Of a stretch of DNA of 64,000 nt, positions 1-12,900 are shown in pieces. The position numbers were made by a program, and so were the translations under genes. The stretch is from the NCBI GenBank assembly GCA_963402885.1, contig OY727096.1:3348001-3412000 (forward strand). The letters are read 5' to 3'. Numbering within the stretch: position 1 is the stretch's first letter; every line of letters begins with the position of its first letter. The notes beneath the pieces are model-generated. The model did no database searches and was not told the origin of the DNA. It saw only the letters and a list, made by a program, of their open reading frames with translations. Origin of the DNA: Antedon bifida. Taxonomy: Eukaryota > Echinodermata > Crinoidea > Comatulida > Antedonidae.

Positions 1-512
1 TGACCAATCACAAGCGATGTCTTATTCGCTTGTGATTGCTAACTGTCTATATAACTTCTCTTGTCATTGGTTAAAATGCTTGCGTTGCGTTTACGTCCTT
101 GCGTTGCGTTCTAGTGGGAACCAAGCTTTAGGGGAGAAGCGACGACGCAATAGTGCTGCATACATCGCAGGTTTGATTTCACGCAGGCTGGGGCAAACAT
201 AATTATTAGAAGGGCATTTGCTTACGTTGTGTAGATTGCGGTAGATTGCGTTACGTTGCGTCGCTGGTGGGAACCACGCTTTACAGACATACTGACACGT
301 CAATCCACCGGTTAATGTATTTGCAGTCTATTTTGCATCCTAACTCACAAAAGCTTGGTTCCCACTAGGACGTAACACAAGGACGTAAACGCAACGCAAG
401 CGTGTTGACCAATGACAGTTCAAATAATCCATCGCTTGTGATTGGTCAACTCGCTTACGTTGCGTTACGTCCTTGTGTTGCGTCTCTAGTGTGAGAACCA
501 AGCATTAGTATC
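1..512. mobile_element. Nested inverted-repeat elements, gggaaccaagctt family
   Basis: Parts of three elements whose ends read agcttggttcccactag and its inverse ctagtgggaaccaagct: 1-131 (cut by the window edge), 132-284 and 350-507. The first and third have the body with gaccaatgacaagcg / cgcttgtgattggtc; the second has the other body type with gcaggtttgatttcacgcag. No coding capacity. Confidence 0.8.
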
Positions 513-609
513 CTAATATCAGGGAGGCGGTATACATCCCTGCTAATACGTTTAAGGCTATACGAAAAACATTAACATAATTCGATATTCATTAAAATCT
601 ACTTGAAAA

Positions 610-820
610 TTAAATATTTAAGTAGACTTTTGCAAGTCTTTGGCTGCTTCTGCGACCTCTGGCGTCATCCCCATAGATGCTTCTGCGACCTCTGGTATCA
701 TCCCCAGGGATGCTTCTGCGACCTCTGACGCCATCCACAGGGATGCTTCTGCGACCTCTCTGATCTTCAGTGTTACCAGTAATGGCAGTGTCTGTACATT
801 GCCTGCAGTTATCCTCTTCA
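610..820. repeat. Minisatellite, about 30-bp unit, 4 copies
   Basis: The unit gatgcttctgcgacctctg recurs every 30 bases between about 645 and 765. It keeps frames open on both strands, which explains several small frames here; none is a gene. Confidence 0.8.
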
Positions 821-1006
821 TCTAATCCACAGAATGAAACAATACATGTGACCCGCATCTATTGAGAGCAAATAACACAATTGTATTAACATTATACGGT
901 ACCATGATCATTTTAAGCAGAGTTAAATTCGACGTACGTCAATGGGACAGAGTGACCGCTACACCACCGGTACATCCGTACACCTAATGCATGTGGTCAC
1001 ATTTTT

Positions 1007-1761
1007 AAGCTTGATTCCCACTAGGACGCAACGCAAGGCCGTAAATGCAACGCATTGACCATTCACAAGTGATGGATTATTCGAACTGCGTTTGTCATTG
1101 GTCAAGCTTGCGTTACCATGTACATCATTGCGTTGCGTCCTAGTAGGAACTAAGCTTAAGTAATTTAATCACAATCACTGGTCAACTCCAATTGCATTGT
1201 GCCTAATTTACACAGACGAGCGGTAAGTAACGGTAATAAAAATATAGAATCTGTGTTATTCCTAAAGTTTGGTTCCCACTAGCAACGTAACGCAACCTAC
1301 GCAACGTAAGAAAATACCCTTCCAATAATTGTGTTTGCCCCCGCCTGCGTGAAATCAAACCTACGATTTTTGCAGCATTGTTGCGTCGTCGGTTCCCACT
1401 TGTGATTACGCAATACATCACTTTGCGTTAATACGTCTACTACTACGTTGCGTTCTAGTGGGAACCACGCTTTATGACCATTTACACACAACGCGATGAT
1501 AGATCAGGATAGATACAGATTCTACATTGGACACGCTACGCGGTTCCGCTAAAGCGTGGTTCCCACTAGGACGCAACGCAACGACGTATTGACGCAACGT
1601 GCTGTATTGCGTAATCACAAGTGGGAACCGACGACGCAATAGTGCTGCAAACATCACAGGTTTGATTTCACGCAGGCGGGGGCAAACACAATTATTGTAA
1701 GGGCATTTTCTTACGTTGCGTAGATTGCGTTATGTTGCGTCGCTAGTGGGAACCAAGCTTC
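1007..1761. mobile_element. Three more elements of the gggaaccaagctt family
   Basis: Copies at 1007-1156 (gaccaatgacaag type), 1268-1471 and 1550-1761 (tttgatttcacgcag type, in opposite orientations). Between and beside them are pieces of another element with ttacacagacgagcggtaa ends (1205-1235, 1763-1790). Confidence 0.8.
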
Positions 1762-1839
1762 ACCGGTTACCGCTCGTCTGTGTAAATTGGCCTTACGTTG
1801 TTGCGCTGCTGAGGAACCAAGCGTTAAACTCATCAGTGC

Positions 1840-2030
1840 CAGTGGCATAACGCTTGAGGCCCCTGGTTTAGGAACCCTAAGTGGCCCTCCAACGCTGTAG
1901 GCCGTTTTTAGCCTTTTCGACATATTACAAAATGCCTGTTTTTTCCCTCTAAATTGACTCTGCTCAGGGGCCCTCATAAGCTCCGTGGCCCATGGGTTTA
2001 GCCAGTGAGCGCATAGCCGTTACGCCATTG
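1840..2030. mobile_element. Inverted-repeat element with cagtggcgtaacg ends
   Basis: Starts cagtggcataacgcttgagg and ends agccgttacgccattg. Shares its body (ggcccctggtttaggaaccc, agccttttcgacatat, gtttagccagtgagcgc) with 10217-10433. A non-coding miniature element. Confidence 0.8.
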
Positions 2031-2039
2031 TAGGCCTAC

Positions 2040-5000
2040 CTTGTGCGATTTCGAATTCACCATAAAGTTTAAATCAATAAAATAAATATAGAAATGGTCA
2101 TAAGGTAAGATAATTTTCTGCTAAAAACAGGTAAAACATTAAGAATTTAGGGGAAAAGTACAAGGTTGTTATCGACTCACCTATTCACACACAAAAACTT
2201 ATTTTCATGATGACTAAACTGGGTTAATCCATTAAGTATTATTATTGGTGACATAATTATCTACTTAATAAAGGAGACTAGGACGGTACTATGGGTATAG
2301 GAAAGAAAGTGGGTGGTATAGTCGGTGTCATTACATTTATAGTATTAATTATGTCATTGTTATGTTGTCGTCTTATACAATTTCAAAATAAAGAAATAAC
2401 CGCGATAAAGGGGGAACGGAAATTGTATATTATTATTATTATTCCCTAATGACTATACATATTCCATGAATTTCCCCATTTGTTTATCTTCTTTTTTTAA
2501 AATACATGACCACATCATAACTACACACGTGTTCATTGCAACTGAGGCATAACTATTTTGCACGTATTCATGGATTTCCCCAATTTATTTATTGATTTAG
2601 GCCTACTCCTTTTTTTTTTAAATACTTGACCACGTCATAACTACACATGTGTTCATTGCAACGTCATAATTATATTGCACGATATTTTGGTTAATTATAA
2701 TAACCTCGCATTTTAATTCCGTTACATAACGGAATTACCATTTTTTCTAATAAAATAAATATGAACGTTCACCACAATCACAACAGAAGGAGAATATGAT
2801 GTCATATTAATGATTGTATACTATCTCTTAAAGGGGGATTCTGGGTTTAAAATTGCTTTTAAATATCGTTTATTTATTAAATAAAAAATATTATAACAAT
2901 ATAGACATGTCAGAATGAAGAAGTAATAACGAGAAATTAAAAAAATTAAATGTTATATACATTTTAGGGTAAATTCATGGAAAGTCTGTTTTTCAGCAGC
3001 TTAGGGAAGCTCATTAATATTCATGAGATATTCACAAAATCACGTCATCAGTGGATTTCCAAACTCGCGACGTCAAGCTTATACGTTGTGTCAACTTGCA
3101 TCTCTAGCTCTCTCCCCTGTCAAACGACGACCACCCGATCATTGTGAAATAATAAGTGTAATAATAACAGTAGTAGCATATAATATATTTATTTGACATT
3201 TAATGAAATACAAATTTTACTAGTAGTACAGATTTACGGAGTCATAAATTATACTACAGTATTTTTATACCTCGAATAATAGTACAGATCGTATATCGGC
3301 TTCACGTACTAGGCTAGGCCTAGCCTAAATCATTTTATTCATGGGTGAGAGCCATTTCTGACTAGGGATTCCATGCCACGATGGCTACGTTAAAACATTG
3401 GGGCCATCATGGGCCTAGCTAGCCTACTACTAAACGATTGGCCCATAAATAACAAAACTCAGTGGATTCCACACCCATCCTATCAACCAAACTCCTAAAC
3501 AATCTAAGCCTAAAACGTTCTACAAAATCGGCTGTAAATATTGAGGCAAAACGAGGTGTCCGATCGCCTTCCGCACGTATGGTGTCCCTAAAATAGGCCT
3601 AGTTTACTCTCCAAAAAAGCGGATACTGCATCAAGCAAGTAGACCAGGTAGTAGGAAGGAGACCTAGCCGATCCGGCCCAGTTAAAAATTGAGCTAGCTA
3701 GTGTAGTAGACCCTATGCGAATTGATACTACCAGGCCTTTTACTATAGGCTACACTTGTTAAAATTAGCAATACTTATGTTTACAAATATTCCAACTCTC
3801 TCATTCGAGCTATATTATCTATACCATTCCGGTAGGTCGAGTCGACCTTCAATCAAATACTGTACATCGTTCATGTTGTGATTATAGACGGGGTATACTC
3901 GACCCGACCAGTTTGGTATTGTATATTGTATCTGCTTATCACGTGACGATGCCAGGCATGGGCAGAGAGTGAGCACGTGTATCGTCGTCTCGCTCTCCTC
4001 GCTCAGGAATGTATACGTTACGCTTCATTGATTTTGAAAGCTTTCCCTAAGTCAGTGCGAAAATCGGCAAACGTAAAGTGCAAACATATCTAATTTTTCA
4101 CTGTTTTGATGGATTTTCATAAAAAATTGACTTTATAAATGGGAAGACCGACTAAAATTACATCAGATAAGTATAATTTTACAAAAGTAATTGACATGGT
4201 TAATGATAACGAGTCGTCGGAAGATTGACCATTTCACGAATTTCCTATTCTGTAACCACAGTGTGATTTTGCCGTAGCTGCACTTGTAATCTGGCCTCAT
4301 TTCACAGCCTTCGTTCTGCTTCACTGGGCGCTTATATAAATTGAAACTTTTACCGTTTAAGAGACAAACAAATATATTTTACATTTTTTGCTATTCATTT
4401 TAAACCCGGAACCCCCCTTTAAAGTACTGTGGTATTTTTCTCCGTTTATGTTATGCCTACGAAATTAGCCTCATTGTATACTACACAAGGCATAATTACT
4501 TTTGTGATACTTCCGTTTGTTAGTGTATATGTGGTGTTTGTCTAATTAGCAAGATTAAGTCAAAACTACTCAACGGATTTGGCAAAATTGTCCAGCGGAA
4601 GACTCTTGTTTTTAGCGGTACTCATTAATATTTGGGCATGTTCTACGCACGATTTTCTAAATTCAACTCGAATCTTTAGTTTACTATCTTCAAAACCGGA
4701 AATCATACATTTTGGAGGTAGGCAAAAATAGGTCATATCTCATCCGAGAATTGAACGAAAATACGTATCGCAGCCATATAATCATGGCGTACGCGCGCTT
4801 ATAATATTGATTGGAAATTGACAAAAATAATGGCTAAGCTAAATTCGTTCCCATTAGGAAACTTCTTAGCGCAATGACGAAGAAGTAACACAAGCGAGTT
4901 GACCAATGACAAGTAACAGTTTGAATAATTCATCGTGTGTGATTGGTCAAATCACTTGCGTTGTCCTTATGAACCAACCTTTTTATAAATTCTGAAGGGT

Positions 5001-5540
5001 GCGCATTCGGATCGAGGTGTGACGATTCTGGATATTTTATAAATTCTCATTGGTGCGCATTCAGATCGAAGTCACGATTTTGGATACGTTTTCACTTGTT
5101 ACCTGGCGGTGTTTTACACCGATTTTATTATCAAATATTATGATCTCATCTCTAATAAAGTTTTCTTTAGGCCCTACACGTGAATTTGGACCTCGCCCAA
5201 AAATGTTTTCTGAAAACCGAGACTAAACAGTTTTTATACACTTAAATCAACGTTCCGCAAACTACGGTATATGGACTGTGGTCCAAATTTGGGCCGCGGG
5301 GTAGCTTGATGAAACAAAACCAAAAACGATATTTCAGCTACGTAAGCGCCGAAAAATGTTCATTAACATATCAAACGCAATCGATATTTGGTTTCGATAT
5401 CGCGATGTAATGTAAGTGATGTGAACAAATGTGTCGTGAACATTATAAATAAATAAAAGGGGAAAACCTGGGCTGCGTTGATTTTTTTTCGGTGGATCAT
5501 CAGCACAATTTACCCTCCAAAAATTACGAATGCAATTCCC
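2040..5540. other. Stretch without a supported gene
   Basis: AT-rich sequence with no reliable exon apart from the small frame at 2291. Two related blocks at 2455-2560 and 2570-2680 (catgaatttccccatttg..., gaccacatcataactacac) are a degenerate tandem duplication. A degraded gggaaccaagctt-family element lies at 4841-4977, and attcggatcgaggt / attcagatcgaagt copies at 5000-5070. Confidence 0.5.
2291..2449 (+). CDS. Possible small membrane-span frame
   Basis: A 52-codon frame begins MGIGKKVGGIVGVITFIVLI and MSLLCCRL, a credible single membrane span with basic residues on both sides. No acceptor with a clear pyrimidine tract precedes it. It could be a last exon of a gene lying to the left, or chance. 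Confidence 0.18.
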   Translation: MGIGKKVGGIVGVITFIVLIMSLLCCRLIQFQNKEITAIKGERKLYIIIIIP

Positions 5541-5546
5541 GGGGAC

Positions 5547-5745
5547 CTATAGGTCTATACTAAATATTTCCCGACCATAGTGGGCCTGAGTACCACTAAA
5601 GTTTCGATCGCAATGTGTAAAATCCTGCGTTTTCTCTTCAGTTGTAAAATACGTCATCATAAGTGCTGAAACGAGAATGCAAATTAGAATTGTTGTCTGA
5701 GCTGAGGCCTCGTCACGTGACAGACCCCACCCTAATACACCCTTC
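5547..5745 (-). CDS. Possible 3' exon of the ZP gene with a membrane span
   Basis: An open frame to a stop at 5547 reads GVLGWGLSRDEASAQ, then a hydrophobic stretch TTILICILVSALMM, then a 38-residue polar tail. ZP proteins often end in a single membrane span and a short tail, the phase (0) would suit, and it lies downstream of exon 11. Against it: the acceptor (GTGAAG) has a poor pyrimidine tract, a better acceptor (TTCTCGTTTCAG) lies inside the frame, and an exon with the last ZP-C cysteines would still be missing between. A weak candidate for that missing piece is at 6090-6040 (TCDIRNCGRRERP). Confidence 0.25.
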
Positions 5746-6480
5746 ACTATCAATACTTTTAAAAAGGTCAGACTACATCTTACAATAAGCGACAGGAAAC
5801 ATGTTTTGTCCTCCTCCCTGTTGATAGAAGGAAAATAATTGTGTTACACCCAAGCGATGTTATTTTTTCATTGAATCACCGAGCAACCCGTTACATTTTG
5901 CATATTTTCTTGTTCAACCAGGATCTAATACCTGCAATACCTCACCTCAATATTCTATATAATCCTCCTGCGTAGGATTATTGTTTAATTTTAATAAGAA
6001 ACGTTTAGCGTTTTAAATGTCATTTGTAAAGCTGAAAAGTACAGCTGTAAGTGTGGCCTTTCACGCCGACCACAATTACGAATGTCACACGTCGACTCAA
6101 TTTTCATCAATCATACATCACAATAGTACAACCAGGATTATAGTGACAATACAAAGTGTACCCGCCAAGTTTGTTTACTTTACACCTGTACACATGTAGA
6201 GAAATACAAAACAGGGTGTAGGCATAGGCCTAAAATATTTCGAAAAACAAGACGCGTGGGCTTTAGTTTCTAAGTAATACAATAAGCCTATTACACCCTA
6301 CAAAAAAAAGGGGAAATTTATAAAATGACAAAACCCAATAATAGATTTAAAAACTTTATTAGAAAAAATTACTCATATTGAATAAAATCCTATACAGTAT
6401 AGCAATACAATGAACCGAGTGAATAATGTGCACACCTCGGTACAATTGGTTTTTGTCACCAAATAAAAAGGGTTTTCACT

Positions 6481-6834
6481 TAAAGATGTATTGTCCCCCT
6501 GAAACAATATTTTTTCAAATTTTTTTGTTGAGTATGCCATTTTAATATCATATAATAGTTATCCACTTTTAACAAAAATTGGATCAAAAACACAATTATT
6601 TACCTGAAAAAACTATAATTTAAAGCAAAAAAATAGTCAACTGGCTGTCAGCCAATGGATTTTTTGTTGGGAATTGAATTTAACCATTTATTTTGTCATT
6701 TTGTAAGTGAAAACCTATTTTTTTTTTCGTATTTTTTCTATGGAAGTGATTAACTTTATTAAAACTACATATTCAAAGTCTGATTTAATTAATCTTCATT
6801 TTTCATGTTTTTGGGGGACAATATACATGTTTAA
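6481..6834. mobile_element. Inverted-repeat element, tgtattgtccccc ends
   Basis: Left end taaagatgtattgtccccc, right end gggggacaatatacatgttt. A related copy lies at 49086-49403 and fragments near 14929-15110, 16260-16330 and 24560-24610. AT-rich body without frames. Confidence 0.75.
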
Positions 6835-7008
6835 TTGAAGCTCTTCTGGTGTTCATATTAGAAATACATACTTAACTAAATTAAGCAAATTACTGTATAC
6901 AGTTTAATGTGAACTGGTGTTTATATAATACTGTAACTATCGATCTATAAGAAATCTTACTTGAATTTCATACTAACTGCACTAACCAAGGCAATCTGGC
7001 CTTGCTGT

Positions 7009-7185
7009 ATGGGCGGCCATTAGGGCTATAATAGTAAAAAACAAAAACAACGATGGTTTAAAAAATCAACGAACTAAAAAAACTACAAAGGAAAAAATAA
7101 AAATCAACACATTTTCCTTTGTAGTTTTTTAGACATTGTTCTTTGGTTTAAATTTGTTATTATTATGGCCCTAATGGCCGCCCAT
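7009..7185. mobile_element. Inverted-repeat element beside ZP exon 11
   Basis: Ends atgggcggccattagggc and gccctaatggccgcccat are exact inverses; an inner pair (aactacaaaggaaaa / ttttcctttgtagtt) makes nearly the whole 177 bases a hairpin. It starts about 20 bases past the donor of exon 11. Confidence 0.9.
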
Positions 7186-7206
7186 ATTGTTGTACGGTAA
7201 ACTTAC

Positions 7207-7312
7207 GCTGTCGTGTATTCCTTTATAGAGAAACGTAAACGCATCTAACGAAAAACGTTTTTCATTCGAGGCAGGCGATTCTTCAAAACGCATAGTTTGC
7301 TCAATAGGGCAC
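7207..7312 (-). CDS. ZP-C exon 11
   Basis: Acceptor TTTTTTTACAG just right of 7312 and donor GTAAGT at 7206-7201. Joined in phase 2 it completes NG/CPIE and reads CPIEQTMRFEESPASNEKRF, then a SLDAFTFLYKG strand, the conserved ZP-C core (Cys-Pro, then an F-x-L-x-A-F-x-F strand). It is too short to be obvious as an open frame and was found by extending the ZP domain. It ends in phase 0 after HDS; the next exon is unresolved. Confidence 0.82.
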
Positions 7313-9880
7313 CTGTAAAAAAACGTAAATACATTTACACATTATTTTTCTCACAAACAATGAGAGATGATGTCCACAATCCATTTATTAAGACAGTTTG
7401 TATATCAATTCAGGGCGGTTCCTTATCACCGATTAATTGTGTGAGACCCACACCCGCGCTCCCCACCCCCCTCCAATAAACTTATTCGTTACAATTAATA
7501 ATCCGTTAAGACGGATAACAAATTACCCATTACAAAATAATCGAGAAATATCCAAAATATCACAATCATATAAAAAACCTATATCTACTGAATGTAAATC
7601 TTTATACAGTTTTAGCTCTGTAATACAAAATGTGTTTTATCATATTTAGATTTCAACACAATATAAATTTTCAATATAATATTTTCTATAATCTTTGAAC
7701 CTCAGACTGTGTAATATCATTTAAATATCCATTGTTATGTGCAATAAAAGTGGGCTTCCCTCACTAAAGAGTAAAAAAACAGTGGAAAGGGAGGGCGAGA
7801 GGGTTTCAACGAACGAACCCTTTTCCGGAAGTATAGGCTTACTAAAGCTCCTGTCACTAAAGCTCCTGTCATTTTAAACACAATAAATCACAATAGCCTG
7901 TGACAATTGTTGTGGTTATAGTAATTACATTGTCATATTGAATAACAATCAGGGTGAAACGTATCCGTAACAAATGGATACTGAATGGAGATACTGTATA
8001 TTCAAAATGACATTTAGCAAGTAGGCCTACCCGGAAGTTCAAACACTTCTGTCCCATTTTCAAAATATGGTAGGCCTAAATAGTCTTATAACTCATGACG
8101 CTTTTACTCTGGACCCCTTCCCTCTACCCCCCCTCCATAGGCCCTGTAAAAATTCTGGTCACGACGGGATTCAAAATGACACTTAGCAAGGCCCGGAAGT
8201 TCGAACGCACGCGCGCACATACTTCTGTCCAATTTTCAAATTATGGTAGGCCTAAATAGTTTTATAATGACGTGTTTACACTGGACCCCTTCCCCCCTGG
8301 GTCCTGTAAACATCCTGGTCACGACGGGATTCAAAATGACACTTAGCAAGGTCCGGAAGTTCGAACGCACGCGCGCACATACTTCTGTCCAATTTTCAAA
8401 TTATGGTAGGCCTAAATAGTTTTATAATGACGTGTTTACACTGGACCCCTTCCCCCCTGGGTCCTGTAAACATCCTGGTCACGACGGTATTCAAAATGAC
8501 ATTTAGCAAGGCCCGGAAGTTCGTACGAACGAACATACTTCTGTCCAATTTTCAAGATATGCTAGGCCTAAATAGTTTTATAACTCTGGACCCCTTCCCT
8601 CTGCCATGGGCCCTGTATACATCCTGGTTATACTAGGCTTTCGTATCATACCCGTTATCAAGAAAAACATATTCTCCATCTGATACATTTACTTTGCCGT
8701 CTAAAGCGTATGCTTTGCATGTCTCGATTTTCATGAAAACGTTCTCTTCATTTGCCACGATGGAGACAAACAGGCGTTGGTTTAAGGACACATCGGGTTG
8801 TGGATATTGATCATCGTATGTGCCATCAGCATATAGAGCCATGGATGCGGCCACGTTAAAAAACCCTTGAACCGCAAATGACGTCTCCACAGAATCTGGA
8901 TTCAACGTAATGTCGTTATTGTAGGTCACCTCAGACTTGCACATCGCCTGAAAATAACAGAATTACTATTAGAGTTCTTTTATGCGATCCTTCATTATAC
9001 ACTAAACCCTCCCATTGTGAGACGGTACGGGTTTGCACGAGAATATTATAAGGTGAAAACAGTTTTTTGTTAAATAATTTATTGTTCGAGATAATGAGAT
9101 CCCGCACCGTGTCCAACACGCGTCTCCGCCTATCTCTTAAAATGAAATTCAAAATATCAAACAGATTATGTTTCATTTCGTTTTTCTTTCAGCCCAAAGG
9201 CGTGTTTTATGTCTTAGGAGTGTCCAGTGTTTTCTATATCTATTGTAACACCCTTAAAACTGATCATGTGCCATATTGTAATTTTATTATCTGTACCTCC
9301 GATGATGACCTGTTTGAAAGTACTTGTATGACATAATTTTGAGGATATTACTGATCTGCCGCTATTTTATATTAACGCCTATATATCTATTACCTTTATC
9401 AAAACATCAATGTTTTTCTTTCCACTCCCATAATATTTTTAAATACTCACTTTAATTTCGAACTTATGTTTCCTTCTTGATACACTTAATCCAGATGAAA
9501 TTGGACGAATTTTATCTCTAACTGTATTTCTGACCGTTAATTTTCCATTCTTTTTCTGAAATACGCACAATGTATAACCAACACGTTAAACGACATACTA
9601 ATAGTTTCGAATAGGCTCTAAACTGTGTCCAGTTTCATGGAACATACTACGAATACAGCATCATCAATACATTGCCTAGCATCATAGACATAACCCTAAC
9701 CTTACAGGCATCATATGTGATACGCATGTGATGCTGTATTACGGAATTTTCCTATGATACAGGTCAGACATTGTCATATGTGGTGATAACACTGAATGAA
9801 AGGCAAGGCATCAACTAAAACAATCACATCAACTAATGACGAAACCGTCGTACGATCGATCAATCGATCGATCACGATCG

Positions 9881-9918
<38 letters not shown>

Positions 9919-12900
9919 TCAATCAATCAATCAATCGTTTATATTGTACATTTACCTTAATTACGGAACCACATTCATCAAAGCGCGTTCGCACCACAAA
10001 GTGAGTTTCGTTAAAGCTGTTACCGCGACAATTTGGATCATGCAGCATGAATTTGCGTGCAGGTGTGGAACCGACATAGACACGTGGTATGAAAATGGAC
10101 ATCTCGTCAGAATCGCATACTACTGTTGGTTCAGTTGGAGCATCTAACGAAGAGTCTGGATATGAAAAATAAACATTATAATACCTAATGAGATAGGTTG
10201 AGATATACATGTGTACCAGTAGCGTAACGCAGATGCCCGAGGCCCCTGGTTTAGGAACCCCAAGTCACTTGGTGGCCCTCCAACGCTGGAGGCCTCGGGC
10301 GTTCTTAGCCCTTTTCGACATACTTTAATGCCTCTGGGCACTGCACAGGGGCCCATAAGCTCAGGGACCCCATGTAAGCTCAGGGGCACCTGGGTTGTTT
10401 AGCCAGTGAGCGCTCATAGCCGTTACACCACTGGTTTGCTACCTGTTTTGAACAACCATCCTGCTCCGGTGCTACCTAGATCTTGGGCACAGGGTCCAAA
10501 TGACCCGGCGACTACTGCCCCTTCTTCCAGCTCGATTAGCAGTGATTGCTTATCCGGCATAACCATGCCAGGAGTAGAGAATCTCAGCCTGGTAGCATTC
10601 CCGTCTTTAACAAACTCCACTTCGTCTTCTTCTGAACTGTCTACTTCTGCTAGTACGTCACCCGTCAGAGATTTTATGTAGATTTTCTTTGAATATAAAG
10701 GCCGTTGTACCTGTTGAAGAACGAATATTTTATGTAGATTCTATGTAGATTTTATGTAGATTTGCTTTGAATATAAGGCCGTTGAAAATTGATAAACGCG
10801 CGCATATCGACTGCCTCTCAAATTAATATAAATGTGGCAGAAATGAAATTAATGTTAGTAAGTGAAACATGTGTAATAAATTCTAATATTTTCTCACCCA
10901 TCACAAAAGTAGTTATCAATCGAGTTGGTGTCGGATGGTTGTGGAAAAGGCGTTTCAAATGCGTTAAAGGTCAATTTACATAGACGAGCGGAAACGGTAA
11001 GCGGAAACCCGCGTTATAGCTTGTCCCACGTAATATCCTGAGCTGAAACCACCCGTCCGCTCCGCGTTTTTGTGTAAATGGTCATAAGGATGGACATAAG
11101 GAATAACATTAATTCTATAGTTTTATTACCATTACCGCTCGTCTGTGTAAATTGGTATTTAAGTGGCAAAAACAGCACCGTTACTACACTATAGGATGTT
11201 TTATATATTTGTTAATGCGGACTGAAATTGATGATTATAGTAGCCTAAACTGAACTAATTGCATTTGACCAAATTGTTATTGTAGTTTTGTTTGATTTTT
11301 TTTCATAGAATTTGTGTTAATATAGTCGTAATATAATGACTCAGCCCATCAGCCTACCACCCACGTTTAAATTAAATTAAAAGAACCAATGTAATTATAT
11401 ATAACTCTCATATGGTACATTTAGTATTGTATTTTCAAGCACTGAGTACCACCCTGGTCCCCACCCACTTTCACGGAAAATGCAGCACTACAAGTGTTTG
11501 TTTAGACTTGCCCCAAGTCTTTATTCATTGTCCTTTTTTTATTTATTTGTTTTTATTTCGATTTTTGTCTGAAAATCAAAACTCAAGTAGTATACGTATG
11601 AAACGCCATATGTGCAAAACAAACTCCGTCTGGAACCCCGACTAGTTTTTGTTATGTAAAATGTGTAGACAATTTATTGATGATTTATAAGTTGAATTAA
11701 CTTACATTTGTAGAGTAATAAATGTTCCATTCGCTTAGGGTCGGTGACACCGATTGTCCTGGAATAGGATGTGAAGACAAAGGCGACGGTTCAGGGCGGC
11801 TAACTATACTTTGAGGAGAGTCTACAAAATTATAAATGCAATAAATTATCAACAAAAATATGGACAGAGAATGTAAAACAAGGTTTCGCCATTCATTTAC
11901 ACAATAAAGAAAGCTTTACTGATGATACATAACATATAATTGACAGAGTTACAGCAAAACGATACATAGAGCTATTGTAAACTTACAATATGATGAGAAA
12001 AACTGAAGTTTAATTATGAATATATCTTTTGATGTAAAATAAAATAACATGTGTTGTTATATTATACCATAACATAAGTATAATAAGTATATTGTTCCCC
12101 TGTGTTTTTGACATAAATTATTTAATACAAGCTTTGAGATTTGAGAGAGAGACAGAATTTAAATAATGTGAACAATTACATTGTTGTATTGTAAAATACA
12201 TTGAAAAGAGAAATAAAATTAATCAACGTATAAAAAATGTACAAAATTACATTATATACAAACACAACTGGGAGTATGAAAAGTACAAAATACGAATATA
12301 CGAAATTGACAAAAAAAAGTAGGTTCAGTAGGCCTATTGTTATTATTGCGACTATTATTGCGAATATTATTTAATGGGAAGGGGGAGTGGATGGATTGAG
12401 GTGGTTATTACTTTGGTTATTAACAAGAAAGGTTATTGACCTATAGGCCTACAAAGTTTTTTTTCATACGCATCTAACAGCGATAAAATTACAGGATGGA
12501 TAAACTACTTTATAATTTATCGTGCTTTTAAATTCTCATTGGGGGTAAAGCGTGGTTCCCACTAGAACGCAACACAGCGACGTATTGGCGCAAAGTGCTG
12601 CATTGCATAATCACAAGTGTGAACCGACGACGCAATTATAGTGCTGCAAACATCGCAGGTTTGATTTCACGCAGGCGAGGGACACAATTATTAGAAGGGC
12701 ATTTTCTTACGTTGTGTAGATTGCGTTACGTTGCGTCGCTAGTGGGAACCAAGCGTTAGGGAGTGGAGTTGAACGAGTCGTGAATTACAAGATTGAATCA
12801 AGGACCTTGGGATTGGAAGTCGAGCACGTTAACTATTATACCAAGCTACCGTATTACACTTCCACCTGACGTGACTTAATTAAATTATCAATTAACAAGT

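Noticed and set aside
3835..4035. Minus open stretch of about 65 codons (SEETTIHVLTLCPC-like)
   Set aside because: No start, no convincing splice sites, and it contains the palindrome ggtcgagtcgacc; left as chance.
8403..8636. Plus frame with repeated TLDPFPLP-like units
   Set aside because: Product of the 160-bp tandem repeat.
10406..10681. Plus frame rich in Ser/Thr
   Set aside because: Mirror of the better minus-strand exon-like frame at 10434-10725.
11706..11820. Longer form of ZP exon 7 (SPQSIVSRPEPSPLSSHPIP)
   Set aside because: Open in one frame but needs phase 1 in and phase 0 out, which neither neighbour provides. The 53-nt form from acceptor CTATTCCAG fits both.
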